From: Burkholderia guangdongensis | GTDB lineage: Bacteria; Pseudomonadota; Gammaproteobacteria; Burkholderiales; Burkholderiaceae | DNA: 64,000 bases | Direction of reading: 5' to 3' | Assembly (NCBI RefSeq): GCF_013403875.1 | Contig: NZ_JACBNX010000020.1 | Location: 1-64,000, forward strand | Part shown: in pieces, positions 25,868 through 35,321 of the stretch | Position numbering within the stretch: the first letter of the stretch is position 1 | Layout of the letters: every line of letters starts with the position of its first letter | Position numbers and translations under genes: made by a program | Notes under the pieces: model-generated | Databases searched by the model: none | The model's input: the letters and a program-made list of their open reading frames with translations, nothing else | What the model was told of the DNA's origin: nothing

Positions 25868-28036
25868 TCACTCCTCGAGCTTCAGCATGACCGTCGCGAG
25901 CGGCGGCAGCGCGAGATTCAGCGAGCAGTCGCGGCCGTGCGCGGCAACCGCTTCCGTCTGCAGCTCGCCGTTCGCGATCCCGCTGCCGCCGTAGCACGGC
26001 GCGTCGGTGTTCAGGATCTCGCGATAGCGGCCGGCCCGCGGCGCGCCGATCCGGTAGTCGTGTCGCGGCACCGGCGTGAAGTTGCAGACGACGACCACCA
26101 AGCTGCCGTCTTCAGCCTTGCGCACGAACGAGAACACCGAGTTGTCGCGATCGTCGGCGGCAATCCATTCGAAGCCGCGCGAATCGAAGTTCAGCGCGTG
26201 CAGCGCGGGTTCGCGCCGCAGCGTCGCGTTCAGGTCGCGCACGAGCCGCTGCACGCCTTCGTGCGGCGCGTACTGGAGCTGATGCCAGTCGAGGCTCGCG
26301 TTCGCGTTCCACTCGGCCGACTGCGCGAATTCATTGCCCATGAACAGCAGCTTGCCGCCCGGGTGCCCCCACATGAAGCCGTAGTACGCGCGCAGGTTCG
26401 CGAAGCGCTGCCATTCGTCCCCCGGCATGCGCGACAGGATCGACCCCTTGCCGTGCACCACCTCGTCGTGCGACAGCGGCAGCACGAAGTTCTCGCTGAA
26501 TGCGTACAGCATCCCGAACGTGAGCTTGTCGTGGTGATACTTGCGATGGACCGGGTCTTCGCGCATGTACGTCAGCGTGTCGTTCATCCAGCCCATGTTC
26601 CATTTGTAGTGGAAGCCGAGCCCGCCCATCTCGAGCGGGCGCGACACGTTCGGGAAGCTCGTCGATTCCTCGGCCATCGTGATCGCCTCCGGCCGCGCCG
26701 CGCAGACGACCTGATTCATCTGCCGCAGGAAGTCGATCGCCTCGAGATTCTCGCGGCCGCCGAAACGGTTCGGAATCCACTCGCCTTCCGCGCGGCTGTA
26801 GTCGCGATAGAGCATCGACGCGACCGCGTCGACGCGCAGCCCGTCGATCCCGTAGCGCTCGATCCAGAACAGCGCGTTGCCGGTCAGATAGTTCGCGACC
26901 TCGCTGCGGCCGTAGTTGTAGATCAGCGTGTTCCAGTCCTGGTGGAAGCCTTCGCGCGGATCCTCGTGCTCGTACAGGCACGTGCCGTCGAAGCGCGCGA
27001 GGCCGTGCGAGTCGGCGGGGAAGTGCGCGGGCACCCAGTCGACGATCACGCCGATCCCGTTCGCGTGCGCGACGTCGACGAAGTGGCGGAAATCGTCCGG
27101 CGTGCCGAAGCGCGACGTCGGCGCGTAGAGGCCGGTCGGCTGATAGCCCCACGAGCCGTCGAACGGATGCTCGCTGATCGGCAGCAGTTCGATGTGCGTG
27201 AAGCCCATGTCCTTCACGTACGGAATCAGCTCGTCCGCGAGTTCGCGGTACGTGAGCCAGCGGTCGTCGTCCTCGGGCACGCGGCGCCACGAGCCCGGAT
27301 GGACTTCGTAGATCGTCATCGGCGCGGCAAGCCCGTTCGCGCGCCGCCGCGCCGGATCGCCGTCGCGCACGGGCGGCAGACCATGCACGACCGACGCGGT
27401 GCTCGGCCGCATCTCCGCGCGGAACGCGAACGGGTCGGCCTTCATCAGCAGCGCGCCGTCGCGCGTCTTGATCTCGAACTTGTACAGGTCGCCGGGCGCG
27501 ACGTGCGGAATGAAGATTTCCCACACGCCGCATTCGCGGCGCAGCCGCATCATGTGGCGGCGGCCGTCCCAGTTGTTGAAGTTGCCGACGACCGACACGC
27601 GCTTCGCGTTCGGCGCCCAGACCGCGAAACTGGTGCCGGCGACGTCGTCCATCTCGGCCGGATGCGCGCCGAGCTTTTCGTACGGACGATGATGCGTGCC
27701 TTCGGCCAGCAGCCACACGTCCATCTCGCCGAGCACTGGCGGGAAGCGATAACAGTCCTCGATGTCCTGCTCGTGCGGGCCCCAGTCGACGCGCAGCCGG
27801 TACGCGAAACGGTGCCGGCGGCGCGGCAGGATGCCGGCGAACAGCCCGCTGTCGCCGATGCGCTCGAGCGTCGCGACGCGGCGGTCGCTCGCGCGATCGA
27901 CGACGGCGACCGACACCGCGTCCGGCAGGAACGCGCGCACGACGAGCTTGCCGTCGACCTGATGCATGCCGAGTACCGCGAATGGATCGTCGTGGTCTCC
28001 GTTGGCGAGCGCGGCGATCGTTTCGTTGTCGAGCAT
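25868..28036 (-). CDS. glgB: 1,4-alpha-glucan branching enzyme
   Basis: The product has 722 residues (E. coli 728). An N1 domain (GDHDDPFAVLGMH) and CBM48 domain (SFAVWAPNAKRVSVVGNFNNWDGR) are followed by the GH13 barrel: DWVPAHFPAD, the nucleophile in DGLRVDAVASMLYRDY, acid/base in TMAEEST, and LPLSHDEVVHGKGS. ATG 28036 is preferred because GGAG lies 8 bp upstream and the N-terminus matches family length. An in-frame ATG at 28078 would add 14 residues and sits 11 bp from the upstream stop. Confidence 0.96.
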   Translation of the reverse strand: MLDNETIAALANGDHDDPFAVLGMHQVDGKLVVRAFLPDAVSVAVVDRASDRRVATLERIGDSGLFAGILPRRRHRFAYRLRVDWGPHEQDIEDCYRFPPVLGEMDVWLLAEGTHHRPYEKLGAHPAEMDDVAGTSFAVWAPNAKRVSVVGNFNNWDGRRHMMRLRRECGVWEIFIPHVAPGDLYKFEIKTRDGALLMKADPFAFRAEMRPSTASVVHGLPPVRDGDPARRRANGLAAPMTIYEVHPGSWRRVPEDDDRWLTYRELADELIPYVKDMGFTHIELLPISEHPFDGSWGYQPTGLYAPTSRFGTPDDFRHFVDVAHANGIGVIVDWVPAHFPADSHGLARFDGTCLYEHEDPREGFHQDWNTLIYNYGRSEVANYLTGNALFWIERYGIDGLRVDAVASMLYRDYSRAEGEWIPNRFGGRENLEAIDFLRQMNQVVCAARPEAITMAEESTSFPNVSRPLEMGGLGFHYKWNMGWMNDTLTYMREDPVHRKYHHDKLTFGMLYAFSENFVLPLSHDEVVHGKGSILSRMPGDEWQRFANLRAYYGFMWGHPGGKLLFMGNEFAQSAEWNANASLDWHQLQYAPHEGVQRLVRDLNATLRREPALHALNFDSRGFEWIAADDRDNSVFSFVRKAEDGSLVVVVCNFTPVPRHDYRIGAPRAGRYREILNTDAPCYGGSGIANGELQTEAVAAHGRDCSLNLALPPLATVMLKLEE

Positions 28037-28089
28037 CGATGTCTCCGTGTCTGTGCCGATGCGTGGCGTGTGGGTCATCCGGGCCGCCC

Positions 28090-29724
28090 TCATGCGGCGA
28101 GCGTGCCGATCCAGCCGCCGTGCGGCGCGAGATCGAGCCGCGTGCCGGTCAGCTCGGCGCCGGGCAGGCCGTGGCCGTCGAGCGTGCGCGCGACGCCGCC
28201 GACGCCGACGCCAGGCAGCGTGAAGCTTTGACGCGTGTCGCCGAGATTGAACACGACGAGCATCCGCTCGGCGCCGAGCGTGCGCTCGAACGCGAGGATC
28301 GGCTCGGCCGAATCGACGAAGCGGATGTCGCCGTCGCGGAACACCGGATGCGCTTTGCGCCAGCGGAGAAAATGCCGGAAGAACGCGAGCGCCGACGCCG
28401 GGTCGTCCTGCTGCCGGTCGACCGCGTGCGCGACATGCTCGGGTGGCACCGGCAGCCACGGCTCGACCGGCGAGAAGCCGCCGTGCGGCGCGTCCGAGCG
28501 CCACGGCATCGGCGTGCGGCAGCCGTCGCGCCCCTTGAACTCCGGCCAGAACGTGATGCCGTACGGATCCTGCAGACGTTCGAACGGGATATCCACCTCG
28601 GTCAGCGCGAGCTCCTCGCCCTGATACACGCAGACGCTGCCGCGCAGCGTCGCGAGCAGCGCGAGCACCAGCTTCGCGAGCTGCGGGCTCGCGTGTCCGT
28701 TGCCCCAGCGCGACATCACGCGCGGCACGTCGTGATTGCCGGCGGACCAGCAGGCCCAGCCCTGGCCGCCGTATTCGGCGAGCTTCGCCTCCATGTCCTC
28801 GACGGTGCCGCGCACGTGCGCGGCGGTGAATTCGGGCGTCAGCAGGTTGAAGCTGTACGCCATGTGCAGCTTGTCGCCGTCGGCCGTGTATTGCGCCATC
28901 GTCGTCAGCGCGTCGTCGTCGCCGACCTCGCCGACGCTCGCCGCGCCGTATTCGTCGAGCAGCGTGCGCAGCCGCTTGAAGAACGCAAGGTTCTCCGGCT
29001 GCGTCTTGTCGTACAGATGCCGCTGCATCCCGTACGGGTTCTCCGGCGTGACCATGAACGCGCCGAGCGCGGCCGCGGGCGGGTTGTCGCGCAGCGCGCG
29101 GTCGTGGAAATGGAAGTTGCACGCGTCGAAGCGGAAACCGTCGACGCCGCGCTCGAGCCAGAAGCGGACCTCGCCGAGCATCGCGTCCTGCACGGCCGGG
29201 CAGTGGAAATTCAGATCGGGCTGGCTCGTCAGGAAGTTGTGCAGATAGTACTGGCGGCGGCGCGATTCCCATTGCCACGCGGAGCCGCCGAACACCGACT
29301 GCCAGTTCGTCGGCGGCGTGCCGTCCGGCCGCGGGTCGGCCCAGACGTACCAGTCGGCGCGCGGGTTGTCGCGACTCTCGCGGCTTTCGACGAACCACGG
29401 GTGCTGGTCGGACGAATGGCTGAGCACCTGGTCGATCGTCACCTTCAGGCCGAGCGCGTGCGCGCGGTCGATCAGCCGGTCGAAATCGGCGAGCGTGCCG
29501 AACAGCGGGTCGACGTCCCGATAGTCGGACACGTCGTAACCGAAATCCTTCATCGGCGACTTGAAGAACGGCGAGATCCAGATCGCGTCCGCGCCAAGCG
29601 CCTGAATGTACGGGAGCTTGTCGACGAGGCCGGGCAGGTCGCCCACGCCGTCGCCGTTGCTGTCGGCGAAGCTGCGCGGATACACCTGGTAAATGATTCC
29701 GCCTCGCCACCACTGATTGGACAT
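28090..29724 (-). CDS. GH13 alpha-glucosidase
   Basis: The product has 544 residues. It starts WWRGGIIYQVYPRSFADSNGDG, typical of oligo-1,6-glucosidase/alpha-glucosidase. The nucleophile is in DGFRFDACNF, the general acid in SVGEVGDDDAL and the transition-state Asp in AGNHDVPRV. No signal peptide, so cytoplasmic. The start is set by AGGAG 8 bp upstream; an extra 50 in-frame codons upstream look non-coding. First gene of the glycogen operon, 53 bp before glgB. A trehalose-synthase-like activity cannot be excluded by motif alone. Confidence 0.9.
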   Translation of the reverse strand: MSNQWWRGGIIYQVYPRSFADSNGDGVGDLPGLVDKLPYIQALGADAIWISPFFKSPMKDFGYDVSDYRDVDPLFGTLADFDRLIDRAHALGLKVTIDQVLSHSSDQHPWFVESRESRDNPRADWYVWADPRPDGTPPTNWQSVFGGSAWQWESRRRQYYLHNFLTSQPDLNFHCPAVQDAMLGEVRFWLERGVDGFRFDACNFHFHDRALRDNPPAAALGAFMVTPENPYGMQRHLYDKTQPENLAFFKRLRTLLDEYGAASVGEVGDDDALTTMAQYTADGDKLHMAYSFNLLTPEFTAAHVRGTVEDMEAKLAEYGGQGWACWSAGNHDVPRVMSRWGNGHASPQLAKLVLALLATLRGSVCVYQGEELALTEVDIPFERLQDPYGITFWPEFKGRDGCRTPMPWRSDAPHGGFSPVEPWLPVPPEHVAHAVDRQQDDPASALAFFRHFLRWRKAHPVFRDGDIRFVDSAEPILAFERTLGAERMLVVFNLGDTRQSFTLPGVGVGGVARTLDGHGLPGAELTGTRLDLAPHGGWIGTLAA

Positions 29725-30527
29725 CGATGATTCTCCTGTTTGTTCGTCTTGCTTGATGGCGCGCCGGCCGTCATCCGAGGTGCCGATGCCGGCCGCTCGC
29801 CGGACAATCGGCCCGACGCGTCGCCATTCCGTGATCGTACGGGCGCGGCGCGCGGGGCGGCCGCTATCCGGCATATGTTCGCGATCAGCGCGCGATGCTT
29901 GCGGCGTCGGTTACCCGTGCGGGTGAAAACCGTCGCGGGGCGCGGTGGGCACGGCGTCCATCGCGTGGTCGCACCGGTCGGAACGGCGGGGGTTCGAATG
30001 CGGATATCGATGAACGCGCGAGTCGGCCGATAAAGGGACCGACGGCGGATGGCGGCAAGCGTTTGAAGCGGTATGCCGCGGCGTCGAAGCGGAATACCGG
30101 ATGGTCCGACCTGTCGGTCTGCGATCGGCGATGTGCAGAGTCAGCATGAGGCACCTGCGGAGAAACGAAAAGGCCACGAATCGTAGCGGACACAGTAGTT
30201 AAACTACATATCTGCAAAATATGCCGTGACCGCTTTGCCGGGAGCAGGGGCTCCAATGAATTCGATCGTAGATTCCCGAAAATTCGCGTTGAAGTCAATC
30301 GAATCTTTGAAAATCTCGAATTATCACGGGTTTGCACGGCTGTTTTATGTAGTTGCCGAATTAGAGCCGGTGGCCGTTGCGTGGCGCGCCGCGATCTGGC
30401 GTTACCGCATTCGCGGTATTTCCGATACTGGACCCGGCGCGTAGATTGACGCGCGAATGGTGAATGACCGTCCGCCCGATCGTCGGCGCCGGCGTCGCCC
30501 GCGGTGGCCGAAATCGGGGAATAACAA
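29725..30527. promoter_or_regulatory. 803-bp divergent intergenic region (glycogen operon / phosphate-switch operon)
   Basis: The part near 30200-30420 is AT-richer. A 13-bp inverted repeat GTAGTT-A-AACTAC lies at 30195-30207, a candidate operator. Overlapping small frames on both strands lack ribosome sites, family motifs or codon bias, so no gene is called. Promoters for both operons should be here but no convincing paired -35/-10 could be fixed by eye. Confidence 0.5.
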
Positions 30528-31949
30528 ATGAATCACGCATACCGCGTCGCCGGGAACGCGGCACATGGGGAATCGCGTCCCGTGCAGGCAATCGCGCGCC
30601 CGCACGGCCGCCGTCGCGTCGTCGCGTGCGCGGCGCTGTCGACGTTGTGTCTTGCAAGCGCGCCGGCGTGGGCGGACGACGCGACCTCCGGCAAGCCCCT
30701 CTTCGACACGCTGCATCTGTCGGGGTTTTCAACGCTGGGGCTGACCTACAACGACAACGATAGCGCCGGTGTCGTCAATGCGTACACGCAGAAACGGCCG
30801 GCCGAGAACGGCGTGTCCGCTTACCTGGACTCGGTCGTCGGCCTCCAGCTCGAATGGCGCCCGCTGCAGAACACGTCGTTCGTCGCGCAGGCCGTTTCGC
30901 GCCCGAGCAACGACATGCAGCCGGAACTGCGCATGGGATATCTACGGCAGCAGTTCGGCACCGACTTCGCGGTGCGCGTCGGCCGCATCCGCAGCCCGGT
31001 GTTCTTCGATTCGGACGTCGCCGAGATCGGTTACGCATACATGACGGTGCGCCCGCCGATTCCCGTCTATGGCGACGTGAACAGCTTCAACGGCATCGAC
31101 GGCGGTGACGTGCAATGGCGACACGCGTTCGGCAGCACCGCGATCCTGGTGCAAGGCTACTTCGGGCACGACGGATACAAGCACTATTTCTACAATCTGA
31201 ATCCGGTGGCCGCGGCGGATGCGAGCATCAACGGCATCGCCGGATTCGCGGTCAGCGCGTCGCTGCCGAGCGTCACCTTCCGCGTCTCGCGCACCTGGAT
31301 AAAGGACTACACGTTCCGCTCCGGCGCGATCGATCAGCTCAACGCGGGCCTCGACGACGCATCCGGCGCGCTGACGGCGCTGGCGGCCAATCCGTTCCTG
31401 CCCGCGCCGCTGGCGGCCGCGCTGCGCAACCAGGCCGCCGGTATCGACGGATACCGGAATCCGTTCGACAGCCATCCGATCTACACGAGCATCGGCTTCG
31501 ACGCGACGCTCGACAAATGGCGCGTGCTGGGCGAATGGACGTATCTGGATTCGCGTTCGGCGATCGTCGGCAAATACCAGAGCTATCAGATCACGGTCGG
31601 GTACACGCACGGCAATTTCACGCCCTACGTCACGTATGCGCGCCGGGATCGCACGAGTCCGGCATACGGTGCCGGTGCGCTGTCCGCAACGGGGCTGAAC
31701 CCGGCGCTGGATGCGGGCCTCGCGCAAGCGCAAGGGGCACTCGAGCAGGCCGCCCGATTCGCCGATCTGTCGACCCGCTCCGCCAGCGTGGGCGTGCGCT
31801 GGGATTTCAGGGACGGCATGGATCTGAAACTGCAATACGACAGGATCACCACGCCGAATGCGATGACGCCCGGCAACTTCGCGGTATCCAGTCTGCCGTT
31901 CAAGAACACGGTGAACCTGATCTCCGCCACTTTCGACGCCGTTTTCTGA
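30528..31949 (+). CDS. Outer-membrane porin-like beta-barrel protein
   Basis: The product has 473 residues. A long N-terminus with the signal core ACAALSTLCLASAPAWA lies at about 36-50. The mature part starts LHLSGFSTLGLTYND and shows alternating strands (LQLEWRPLQNTSFVAQAV; MGYLRQQFGTDFAVRVGRIRSP). The C-terminal strand NTVNLISATFDAVF ends in Phe. Its layout resembles phosphate-selective or OprO-like porins of about 420-470 residues, though that substrate is inferred from the neighbouring phosphate-type genes. The stop is 11 bp before the PstS-like gene. Confidence 0.75.
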   Translation: MNHAYRVAGNAAHGESRPVQAIARPHGRRRVVACAALSTLCLASAPAWADDATSGKPLFDTLHLSGFSTLGLTYNDNDSAGVVNAYTQKRPAENGVSAYLDSVVGLQLEWRPLQNTSFVAQAVSRPSNDMQPELRMGYLRQQFGTDFAVRVGRIRSPVFFDSDVAEIGYAYMTVRPPIPVYGDVNSFNGIDGGDVQWRHAFGSTAILVQGYFGHDGYKHYFYNLNPVAAADASINGIAGFAVSASLPSVTFRVSRTWIKDYTFRSGAIDQLNAGLDDASGALTALAANPFLPAPLAAALRNQAAGIDGYRNPFDSHPIYTSIGFDATLDKWRVLGEWTYLDSRSAIVGKYQSYQITVGYTHGNFTPYVTYARRDRTSPAYGAGALSATGLNPALDAGLAQAQGALEQAARFADLSTRSASVGVRWDFRDGMDLKLQYDRITTPNAMTPGNFAVSSLPFKNTVNLISATFDAVF

Positions 31950-31960
31950 GGCCGCAAACC

Positions 31961-32386
31961 ATGAAATCGCTTTACTTCGCGCTGCTGGGCTGCTTTCTGG
32001 CCCATACCGCGCTGGCCGAGGAGCCGTTCGTCGTGATCGCGAACCGCGACACGCCGGTCAACCGGATCAGTTCCGACGAGGCCACGCAAATCTTCCTGAA
32101 ACACGTTCAGAGCTGGCCTGACGGCAAGGCGATCGATCCGATCGACATCGAGGAAGGGTCGCCGCTGCGCACCGAGTTCTACAGCAAGATCACCGGCCGC
32201 AGCCCCGCGCAATTGCGTGCGTATTGGGCGCGCCAGGCGTTTACCGGCATGGGTTTCCCGCCCCGGCAGGTCGCGACGGCCGAAGAGGTCAGCAAGATCG
32301 TGCAGAACACGTCCGGCGCGATCGGGTATGTCGGCCGGAACGATCGCGACGGGACGGCGAAGATCGTGCTCGACCCGGGCAAGTGA
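31961..32386 (+). CDS. Short PstS-like phosphate-binding-type periplasmic protein
   Basis: The product has 141 residues, less than half of a canonical PstS. A signal peptide ends AHTALA (about 19), then EEPFVVIANRDTPVNRISSDEATQIFL. Motifs NRD, GRSPAQLRAYWARQAFTG and NTSGAIGYVGR are those of the short phosphate-ABC-substrate-binding family often found next to signalling genes. No transporter permease is linked. It ends TGA directly abutting the ATG of the phosphatase/kinase gene, so the two are co-translated; it may be the ligand sensor for it (inference). Confidence 0.8.
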   Translation: MKSLYFALLGCFLAHTALAEEPFVVIANRDTPVNRISSDEATQIFLKHVQSWPDGKAIDPIDIEEGSPLRTEFYSKITGRSPAQLRAYWARQAFTGMGFPPRQVATAEEVSKIVQNTSGAIGYVGRNDRDGTAKIVLDPGK

Positions 32387-34852
32387 ATGACCTCGATACA
32401 CGTGCCCGCATCCGACACCCGCATCAGGCGGCGCTCCTGCGTGCAGCGCCTGCTGGCGCCCACCATCTGGCTGTCCAGCCACCTGACCTTTTCCCGCAAG
32501 TTTCTGTTGATCGGGGCGGTGGTGCTGATGGCGCTCGGCCTGTTGAGCTGGCCGCTGCAACGGCAGGTGCGCGACGAGCGGCGCGTGGCCGGCGTCGAGC
32601 GTGAAGGGTTGACGCAGTACGCCGCACAGATCGACGTGCTCGCGAGCCTGATCGCGCTGCGCAGCCAGGGTATCGACGACGCCGGTGCGGCGCCGTCTCC
32701 CGCGCTGAGCGCCGACATCGACCGGCTGGCCGACCACGCGGCGCGGGCCGGCATGGCGGCGCCCGCCGAGCGGCTGTTGCGCAACTGGGAGCAGGCGAAC
32801 AGCCCGGGTGCGGATCACGACCTCCGGAGACGCTTTGCGACGATGACGGCGAGCATCAACGCATTGCTCGCGCTGATCGGGGAAAGTGCGCGCACGTACC
32901 GGCTCAGCGTCGATCCGCAGCTCGACGCGACCTTCGACATGCTGACGAACCGCCTGCCGCTGGTGCTGGAAACGCTCGGCAAGCAGCGCGACGCGCTCGC
33001 GCTGCACACCGGCGAGATGGCGTCCTACGCGCTGGGTGCGCAGGTCGTGCTGACCGAGTCGACGCCCGCGCTGAAGGCCGGCATCGGCCAGCTGGTGGCG
33101 AGTCAGGATCAGGCGGCGGCCGCGTTGCAGCCGGCGCTGCAGCGGTTGCTGGATGGAATCGTCCGGCAGCAGGACGCCGCCGACCAGGCGCTCGACGATC
33201 CGAAGGCGAACGACGCGCTGGGCGGGCTCACGCGCGCGAACCTGGCGCTTGCGCAGAGCGTGCTGAAGCAAGCGGCCGCCGTGGCGGACCGGCACCTCGC
33301 GTCCCGGATCGACCGGCTCGATCGGACTCGACTGATCGTCGCGACGTTGCTGCTCGGCGTGATCGTGGCCATCGCGTATCTGTTCGCCGGGATCTATCTG
33401 TCGACGCTGCGGTCGCTGCGCCGACTGTCCCGGGGGACCGACGCGTTCTGCGGCGGGCAGTTGGCGACGCGCATCGAAGTCGACACCCGCGACGAGCTGG
33501 TGCTGGTCGCGCGCAATTTCAACACGATGGCGGCGGAGGTCCAGCGCCTGCTGGCGGTCATCCGTGCGCAGAGCGAGTCTCGCCAGCGCGAGCTGGAAAC
33601 GCTGGTGCAGCGGCGCACCGCCGAGCTCGCGGACAAGAACGAACTGCTGCTCACCGCCGGCAAGCGCGTGCAGGAGGAGCTTCATCTGGCGCGCAGCATG
33701 CAGCTGGCGATTCTGCCGCAGTCGTTTCCGGACGAGGACGGCTGGAGCGTCTGCGCGGGCATGTTCCCGGCGCGCGAGCTGAGCGGGGATTTCTACGATT
33801 GCTTCGCGCTGCCCGACGGCCGCTACGGCGTGCTGGTGGCCGACGTGTCCGGCAAAGGCATCGGCGCGGCCTTCTTCATGGCGGTGTCCCGCACGGTGCT
33901 GCTCGATCTGTCGTCGGCGGGCAGCTCGCCCGCCGACGTATTCGCGCACGCGAACGCGCTGCTGTGCGAGCGCAATCCGATGGAGCTCTTCGTGACCGCG
34001 TGCTACGTGATCTACGACCCGAGCAACGGCAGCCTCGTCTATGCGAGCGCCGGGCATCATCCGCCGCTGTTGCGCAGCGCGTCCGGCGAAGTGACGGCGC
34101 TGCCGTGCCCGCGCGACGTCGCGCTGGGCATCCTGCCCGACATGCGCTACACGGATCATGCCGCCGTGCTGGAGCCGGGCGACAGCCTGCTGCTCTATAC
34201 GGACGGCGTGACCGAGGCGTTCTCCCCCACGGGCGACGAGTACGGCGACGAACGCCTGCGTGCGTGGCTGGCGGCGACGCCCCCCGACGCCACGGCCGGC
34301 GATCTGCTCGACGGCCTCGTTCGCGACGTCGCGCAATTCGTCGAAGGGGCGGAGGCGTCGGACGATCTGACTTGTCTGGTTCTTTGCCGAAAGCAAGGAG
34401 GCTCCGTGAAGGAAACGCCCCCCGAGGAGTTGCGCGACAAAGCGTTGCTACTGGATTACCGGCTGCGCACGCGGCTCGAGGAGATCGCGACGCTCGCGCA
34501 GGCGGTCGAGCGCGCATTGAGCGATCGCCCGGACCTGGCCTTCTCGGCCAATCTGTGCCTCGAGGAATTGATCACCAACACGATCGTGCACGGCCTGCAC
34601 GGGGCGGCGGACCGCTGGATCCACGTGCGACTGAGCATGTCGGCCGAGTGGCTGGAGATCGCGCTGAAGGACGACGCCCCGCGGTTCGATCCGTTCACCG
34701 ATGCGCCGGCGCCGACCCTCGATCTGGACGTGGAGGATCGTCCGATCGGCGGCCTCGGCGTGCACATGGTCAAGACCATGATGGACTCGGCACGCGCGTA
34801 CCACGACGGCAGCGGCAATCTGATCGTACTGCTTAAGACCTTGCAGCAATGA
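32387..34852 (+). CDS. Membrane HAMP - SpoIIE/PP2C phosphatase - HATPase (RsbU/RsbW-like) fusion
   Basis: The product has 821 residues. TM1 lies at about 39-55, then a periplasmic helical sensor (56-314), TM2 at about 315-338, a HAMP domain at 340-392 and a coiled linker at 393-430. The PP2C/SpoIIE domain at 455-668 has metal-site motifs GDFYD (467-471), DVSGKG (486-491), YTDGVTE (604-610) and Asp659-Asp660. The HATPase_c anti-sigma-kinase domain at 685-821 has N-box ELITNTIVHG (727-736) and GGLGVHMVK (788-796). The two activities classically dephosphorylate and phosphorylate a STAS antagonist, and a STAS gene follows. Confidence 0.93.
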   Translation: MTSIHVPASDTRIRRRSCVQRLLAPTIWLSSHLTFSRKFLLIGAVVLMALGLLSWPLQRQVRDERRVAGVEREGLTQYAAQIDVLASLIALRSQGIDDAGAAPSPALSADIDRLADHAARAGMAAPAERLLRNWEQANSPGADHDLRRRFATMTASINALLALIGESARTYRLSVDPQLDATFDMLTNRLPLVLETLGKQRDALALHTGEMASYALGAQVVLTESTPALKAGIGQLVASQDQAAAALQPALQRLLDGIVRQQDAADQALDDPKANDALGGLTRANLALAQSVLKQAAAVADRHLASRIDRLDRTRLIVATLLLGVIVAIAYLFAGIYLSTLRSLRRLSRGTDAFCGGQLATRIEVDTRDELVLVARNFNTMAAEVQRLLAVIRAQSESRQRELETLVQRRTAELADKNELLLTAGKRVQEELHLARSMQLAILPQSFPDEDGWSVCAGMFPARELSGDFYDCFALPDGRYGVLVADVSGKGIGAAFFMAVSRTVLLDLSSAGSSPADVFAHANALLCERNPMELFVTACYVIYDPSNGSLVYASAGHHPPLLRSASGEVTALPCPRDVALGILPDMRYTDHAAVLEPGDSLLLYTDGVTEAFSPTGDEYGDERLRAWLAATPPDATAGDLLDGLVRDVAQFVEGAEASDDLTCLVLCRKQGGSVKETPPEELRDKALLLDYRLRTRLEEIATLAQAVERALSDRPDLAFSANLCLEELITNTIVHGLHGAADRWIHVRLSMSAEWLEIALKDDAPRFDPFTDAPAPTLDLDVEDRPIGGLGVHMVKTMMDSARAYHDGSGNLIVLLKTLQQ

Positions 34853-34921
34853 GCACGACGCGGCCGGGGCCACGCCGATGACGCCGGCGCGTCGAATCTT
34901 CCAACAGAAGGAGAACGGAAC

Positions 34922-35266
34922 ATGACTTTTCAGTGCGAGTGCATCGACGCGAACGGCGTGCGTCAGGTCAATCTGTCAGGCCGGCTGGACAGCGCGACGT
35001 CCGGCGATTTCGAGAAGCATATGCAGACACTGTTTGCGTCGTCGGGCGCGAAGGCGCTGATGGATTTCTCGTCGGTCGACTACATCTCCAGCGCGGGGCT
35101 GCGCGTGGTGCTGATGGCGGCCAAGCGCGCGAGGCAGGCGCAGGGGCGCCTGGTGCTCTGCGGGTTGCGGCCGCACGTCAGGGAGGTGTTCGAGATCAGC
35201 GGCTTCCTGAAGATTCTGACCGTCGCCGACGATCCGTCGGCGGCACTGTCCCACTTCGACGCGTAG
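34922..35266 (+). CDS. STAS-domain anti-sigma-factor antagonist
   Basis: The product has 114 residues with a full STAS domain (VNLSGRLDSATSGDFEKHM; LMDFSSVDYISSAGLRVVLM). The phospho-acceptor is predicted to be Ser57 in ISSAGL. AGAAGGAGAAC precedes ATG 34922. It is the expected substrate of the upstream phosphatase/kinase fusion. No sigma factor is encoded in this operon, so the output may be protein-protein control of something else, or a sigma factor at a distance. Confidence 0.93.
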   Translation: MTFQCECIDANGVRQVNLSGRLDSATSGDFEKHMQTLFASSGAKALMDFSSVDYISSAGLRVVLMAAKRARQAQGRLVLCGLRPHVREVFEISGFLKILTVADDPSAALSHFDA

Positions 35267-35321
35267 CCGGCCGCGGCCGCTCTGTCGATCCGTCACTTCG
35301 CACGACGCAGGAGCATCAGCG

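Noticed and set aside
28037..28078. Longer GlgB start at 28078
   Set aside because: Poorer ribosome site than ATG 28036; kept only as an alternative.
29895..30337. Small frames on both strands in the 803-bp intergenic region
   Set aside because: No ribosome sites, inconsistent codon use and mutual overlap.
34878..34925. 15-codon frame ending in ATGA with the STAS start
   Set aside because: No ribosome site of its own, and STAS has a good AGAAGGAG; overlap is probably chance, unlike the sigma leader.
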